Source of the DNA: Auanema rhodensis
Taxonomy: Eukaryota; Nematoda; Chromadorea; Rhabditida; Rhabditidae
NCBI GenBank assembly: GCA_964057225.1
Contig: OZ059900.1
Coordinates: forward strand, 19,917,638 to 19,981,637
Direction of reading: 5' to 3'
DNA: 64,000 nucleotides
Shown: positions 61,161 through 64,000 of the stretch, in pieces
Numbering within the stretch: position 1 is the stretch's first letter
How the letters are laid out: the number at the start of each line of letters is the position of its first letter
The notes under the pieces: generated by a model
Seen by the model: only the letters and a program-made list of their open reading frames with translations
Databases searched by the model: none
What the model was told of the DNA's origin: nothing
Position numbers and translations under genes: made by a program

Positions 61161-63854
61161 CCAGCATAATAAAATATTTCTCATGGGAAATACTGTGTTT
61201 TTGTATTTTTCTAGTGTTCAGCATGTAAAATGCTTCATTTTAGTATGTAACACGCTGAAATTCGTTGCATTTGACGACTCATATGAACAAAAATCGATTT
61301 AATCAATATTAGCCATAAGGGGCGTGCCCTCAGAGTATGCTAATTTCCTTAATTTTCTAACCCCTGTTTTTTTGTCGTGAAAGTGGAACTAGACGTTGTA
61401 CGAACAATTTTGAGCTAAGTTTCATTGACATTGCATGAGTTTGAACACATGAAATCGTAAGTCAAAACCTTGTTTACAGCGAAATTTCCAAAAACTGGTT
61501 TTCCAGCATAATAAAATATTTCTCATGGGAAATACTGTGTTTTTGTATTTTTCTAGTGTTCAGCATGTAAAATGCTTCATTTTAGTGTGTAACACGCTGA
61601 AATTCGTTGCATTTGACGACTCATATGAACAAAAATCGATTTAATCAATATTAGCCATAAGGGGCGTGCCCTCAGAATATGCTAATTTCCTTAATTTTCT
61701 AACCCCTGTTTTTTTGTCGTGAAAGTGGAACTAGACGTTGTACGAACAATTTTGAGCTAAGTTTCATTGACATTGCATGAGTTTGAACACATGAAATCGT
61801 AAGTCAAAACCTTGTTTACAGCGAAATTTCCAAAAACTGGTTTTCCAGCATAATAAAATATTTCTCATGGGAAATACTGTGTTTTTGTATTTTTCTAGTG
61901 TTCAGCATGTAAAATGCTTCTTTTTAGTATGTAACACGCTGAAATTCGTCCCCTTTGACGACTCATATGAACAAAAATCGATTTAATCAATATTAGCCAT
62001 AAGGGGCGTGCCCTCAGAATATGCTAATTTCCTTAATTTTCTAACCCCTGTTTTTTTGTCGTGAAAGTGGAACTAGACGTTGTACGAACAATTTTGAGCT
62101 AGGTTTCATTGACATTGCATGAGTTTGAACACATGAAATCGTAAGTCAAAACCTTGTTTACAGCGAAATTTCCAAAAACTGGTTTTCCAGCATAATAAAA
62201 TATTTCTCATGGGAAATACTGTGTTTTTGTATTTTTCTAGTGTTCAGCATGTAAAATGCTTCATTTTAGTATGTAACACGCTGAAATTCGTTGCATTTGA
62301 CGACTCATAGCCCTCAGAGTATGCTAATTTCCTTAATTTTCTAACCCCTGTTTTTTTGTCGTGAAAGTGGAACTGGACGTTGTACGAACAATTTTGAGCT
62401 AGGTTTCATTGACATTGCATGAGTTTGAACACATGAAATCGTAAGTCAAAACCTTGTTTACAGCGAAATTTCCAAAAACTGGTTTTCCAGCATAATAAAA
62501 TATTTCTCATGGGAAATACTGTGTTTTCGTATTTTTCTAGTGTTCAGCTTGTAAAATGCTTCATTTTAGTATGTAACACGCTGAAATTCGTTGCATTTGA
62601 CGACTCATATGAACAAAAATGGATTTAATCAATATTAGCCATAAGGGGCGTGCCCTCAGAATATGCTAATTTCCCTAATTTTCTAACCCCTGTTTTTTTG
62701 TCGTGAAAGTGGAACTAGACGTTGTAGGAACAATTTTGAGCTAGGTTTCATTGACATTGCATGAGTTTGAACACATGAAATCGTAAGTCAAAACCTTGTT
62801 TACAGCGAAATTTCCAAAAACTGGTTTTCCAGCATAATAAAATATTTCTCATGGGAAATACTGTGTTTTTGTATTTTTCTAGTGTTCAGCATGTAAAATG
62901 CTTCATTTTAGTATGTAACACGCTGAAATTCGTTGCATTTTACGACTCATATGAACAAAAATCGATTTAATCAATATTAGCCATAAGGGGCTTGCCCTCA
63001 GAATATGCTAATTTCCTTAATTTTCTAACCCCTGTTTTTTTGTCGTGAAAGTGGAACTAGACGTTGTACGAACAATTTTGAGCTAGGTTTCATTGACATT
63101 GCATGAGTTTGAACACATGAAATCGTAAGTCAAAACCTTGTTTACAGCGAAATTTCCAAAAACTGGTTTTCCAGCATAATAAAATATTTCTCATGGGAAA
63201 TACTGTGTTTCTGTATTTTTCTAGTGTTCAGCATGTAAAATGCTTCATTTTAGTATGTAACACGCTGAAGTTCGTTGCATTTGACGACTCATATGAACAA
63301 AAATCGATTTAATCAATATTAGCCATAAGGGGCGTGCCCTCAGAATATGCTATTTTCCTTAATTTTCTAACCCCTGTTTTTTTGTCGTGAAAGTGGAACT
63401 AGACGTTGTACGAACAATTTTGAGCTAGGTTTCATTGACATTGCATGAGTTTGAACACATGAAATCGTAAGTCAAAACCTTGTTTACAGCGAAATTTCCA
63501 AAAACTGGTTTTCCAGCATAATAAAATATTTCTCATGGGAAATACTGTGTTTTTGTATTTTTCTAGTGTTCAGCATGTAAAATGCTTCATTTTAGTATGT
63601 AACACGCTGAAATTCGTTGCATTTGACGACTCATATGAACAAAAATCGATTTAATCAATATTAGCCATAAGGGGCGTGCCCTCAGAATATGCTAATTTCC
63701 TTAATTTTCTAACCCCTGTTTTTTTGTCGTGAAAGTGGAACTAGACGTTGTACGAACAATTTTGAGCTAGGTTTCGTTGACATTGCATGAGTTTGAACAC
63801 ATGAAATCGTAAGTCAAAACCTTGTTTACAGCGAAATTTCCAAAAACTGGTTTT
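61161..63854 (+). repeat. Diverged right-hand units with private changes
   Basis: Eight units here include many changes seen only once: TAGTGTGTAAC near 61586, CGTCCCCTTTGAC near 61948, CAGCTTGTAAA near 62546, AATGGATTT near 62620, GTAGGAAC near 62725, ATTTTACGAC near 62938, GTTTCTGTATT near 63208, GAAGTTCG near 63268 and CTATTTTCC near 63350. The 300-bp unit lies among them. Single-copy changes build up where homogenisation is weak, as near an array edge, but the flanking sequence is not in the window. Confidence 0.75.
62187..62486 (+). repeat. 300-bp unit with 42-bp deletion
   Basis: CGACTCATA is joined directly to GCCCTCAGAG at 62309/62310, removing consensus 124-165: the end of CATATG, the ClaI-type site and most of the GC patch. 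It is the only such unit. It also has CAGAGTATGC and AACTGGACG. Confidence 0.92.
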
Positions 63855-64000
63855 CCAGCATAATAAAATATTTCTCATGGGAAATACTGTGTTTTTGTAT
63901 TTTTCCAGTGTTCAGCATGTAAAATGCTTCATTTTAGTATGTAACACGCTGAAATTCGTTGCATTTGGCGACTCATATGAACAAAAATCGATTTAATCAA
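63855..64000 (+). repeat. Partial unit cut by the window edge
   Basis: The first 146 bp of a unit, with TTTTCCAGTG and TTTGGCGAC. It follows a unit with GTTTCGTTGAC, as all TTTTCCAGTG units do. The array continues beyond the window. Confidence 0.95.

Larger units (their letters stand above)
1..64000 (+). repeat. Satellite DNA array, 342-bp monomer, whole window
   Basis: The same 342-bp sequence recurs head to tail, in one orientation, across the entire window. Taking CCAGCATAAT as phase start, units begin at 1, 343, 685, 1027 and so on, and every later start can be followed to 63855. I count 182 complete units: the great majority 342 bp, ten of 399, four of 520, two of 525, and singles of 347, 343, 341 and 300 bp. 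Units mostly differ by a few substitutions, which implies recent homogenisation by unequal exchange, conversion or rolling-circle amplification. No unique DNA interrupts the array, and it is cut by both window edges. Strand is given relative to the chosen phase and has no functional meaning. Such arrays normally form heterochromatin near centromeres or telomeres; location and species are not shown by the sequence. Base composition of the first monomer is about 34% G+C. Confidence 0.98.

Noticed and set aside
1-64000. CRISPR array
   Set aside because: The repeated unit is 342 bp and contiguous, with no short repeats separated by unique spacers.
1-64000. Transposon or retroelement origin
   Set aside because: No terminal inverted or long terminal repeats, target-site duplications or transposase/reverse-transcriptase frames were seen in the unit or its variants.
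1-64000. Ribosomal, histone or other tandem gene cluster
   Set aside because: The unit has stops in all frames and no tRNA, 5S or rRNA-like sequence that I recognise.
1-64000. Bacterial or phage accessory region with an undescribed system
   Set aside because: A 64-kb homogeneous array of an AT-rich 342-bp non-coding monomer is not consistent with prokaryotic gene organisation; nothing in it supports a protein-based system.

Overview
The window is one uninterrupted block of satellite DNA. From base 1 to base 64000 it is a head-to-tail, single-orientation tandem array of an AT-rich monomer of 342 bp (about 34% G+C). I count 182 complete units plus a 146-bp partial unit at the right edge, using the CCAG at base 1 as an arbitrary phase start. 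I found no gene, RNA gene, transposon, CRISPR array or unique sequence, and the array runs off both edges. This is typical of pericentromeric or centromeric heterochromatin, or another heterochromatic block, in a eukaryote with a long-read assembly. The species cannot be told from the sequence. The ~171/342 bp size and the lack of CpG depletion would suit an insect or another lightly methylated invertebrate, but that is inference.

Most units are exactly 342 bp and differ at a few positions. Shared diagnostic variants define four regions. Region A (1-13709) holds 29 consecutive units with no indel, carrying an irregular 8-mer/7-mer higher-order pattern, then two 525-bp rearranged units and a 347-bp unit. 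Region B (13710-36880) is the most restructured. It has ten 399-bp units (57-bp insertion), four 520-bp units (dimers missing 164 bp) and higher-order repeats of 2109, 1425, 741 and 1546 bp. Region C (36881-56032) returns to a strict 342-bp register, with 4-mer (1368 bp), 5-mer (1710 bp) and 6-mer (2052 bp) repeats. Region D (56033-64000) has a further 5-mer repeat, then units with many private changes and a 300-bp deleted unit.

The main structural result is that the 342-bp monomer looks like an ancient dimer of two diverged ~171-bp halves. Two independent rearrangement classes (520 and 525 bp) join equivalent positions of those halves. Two variant classes also turn imperfect inverted repeats into perfect ones. 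There is no sign of a new protein-coding or defence system. The eight short open frames of 65 codons arise only where a stop codon inside the satellite is lost by a point change.
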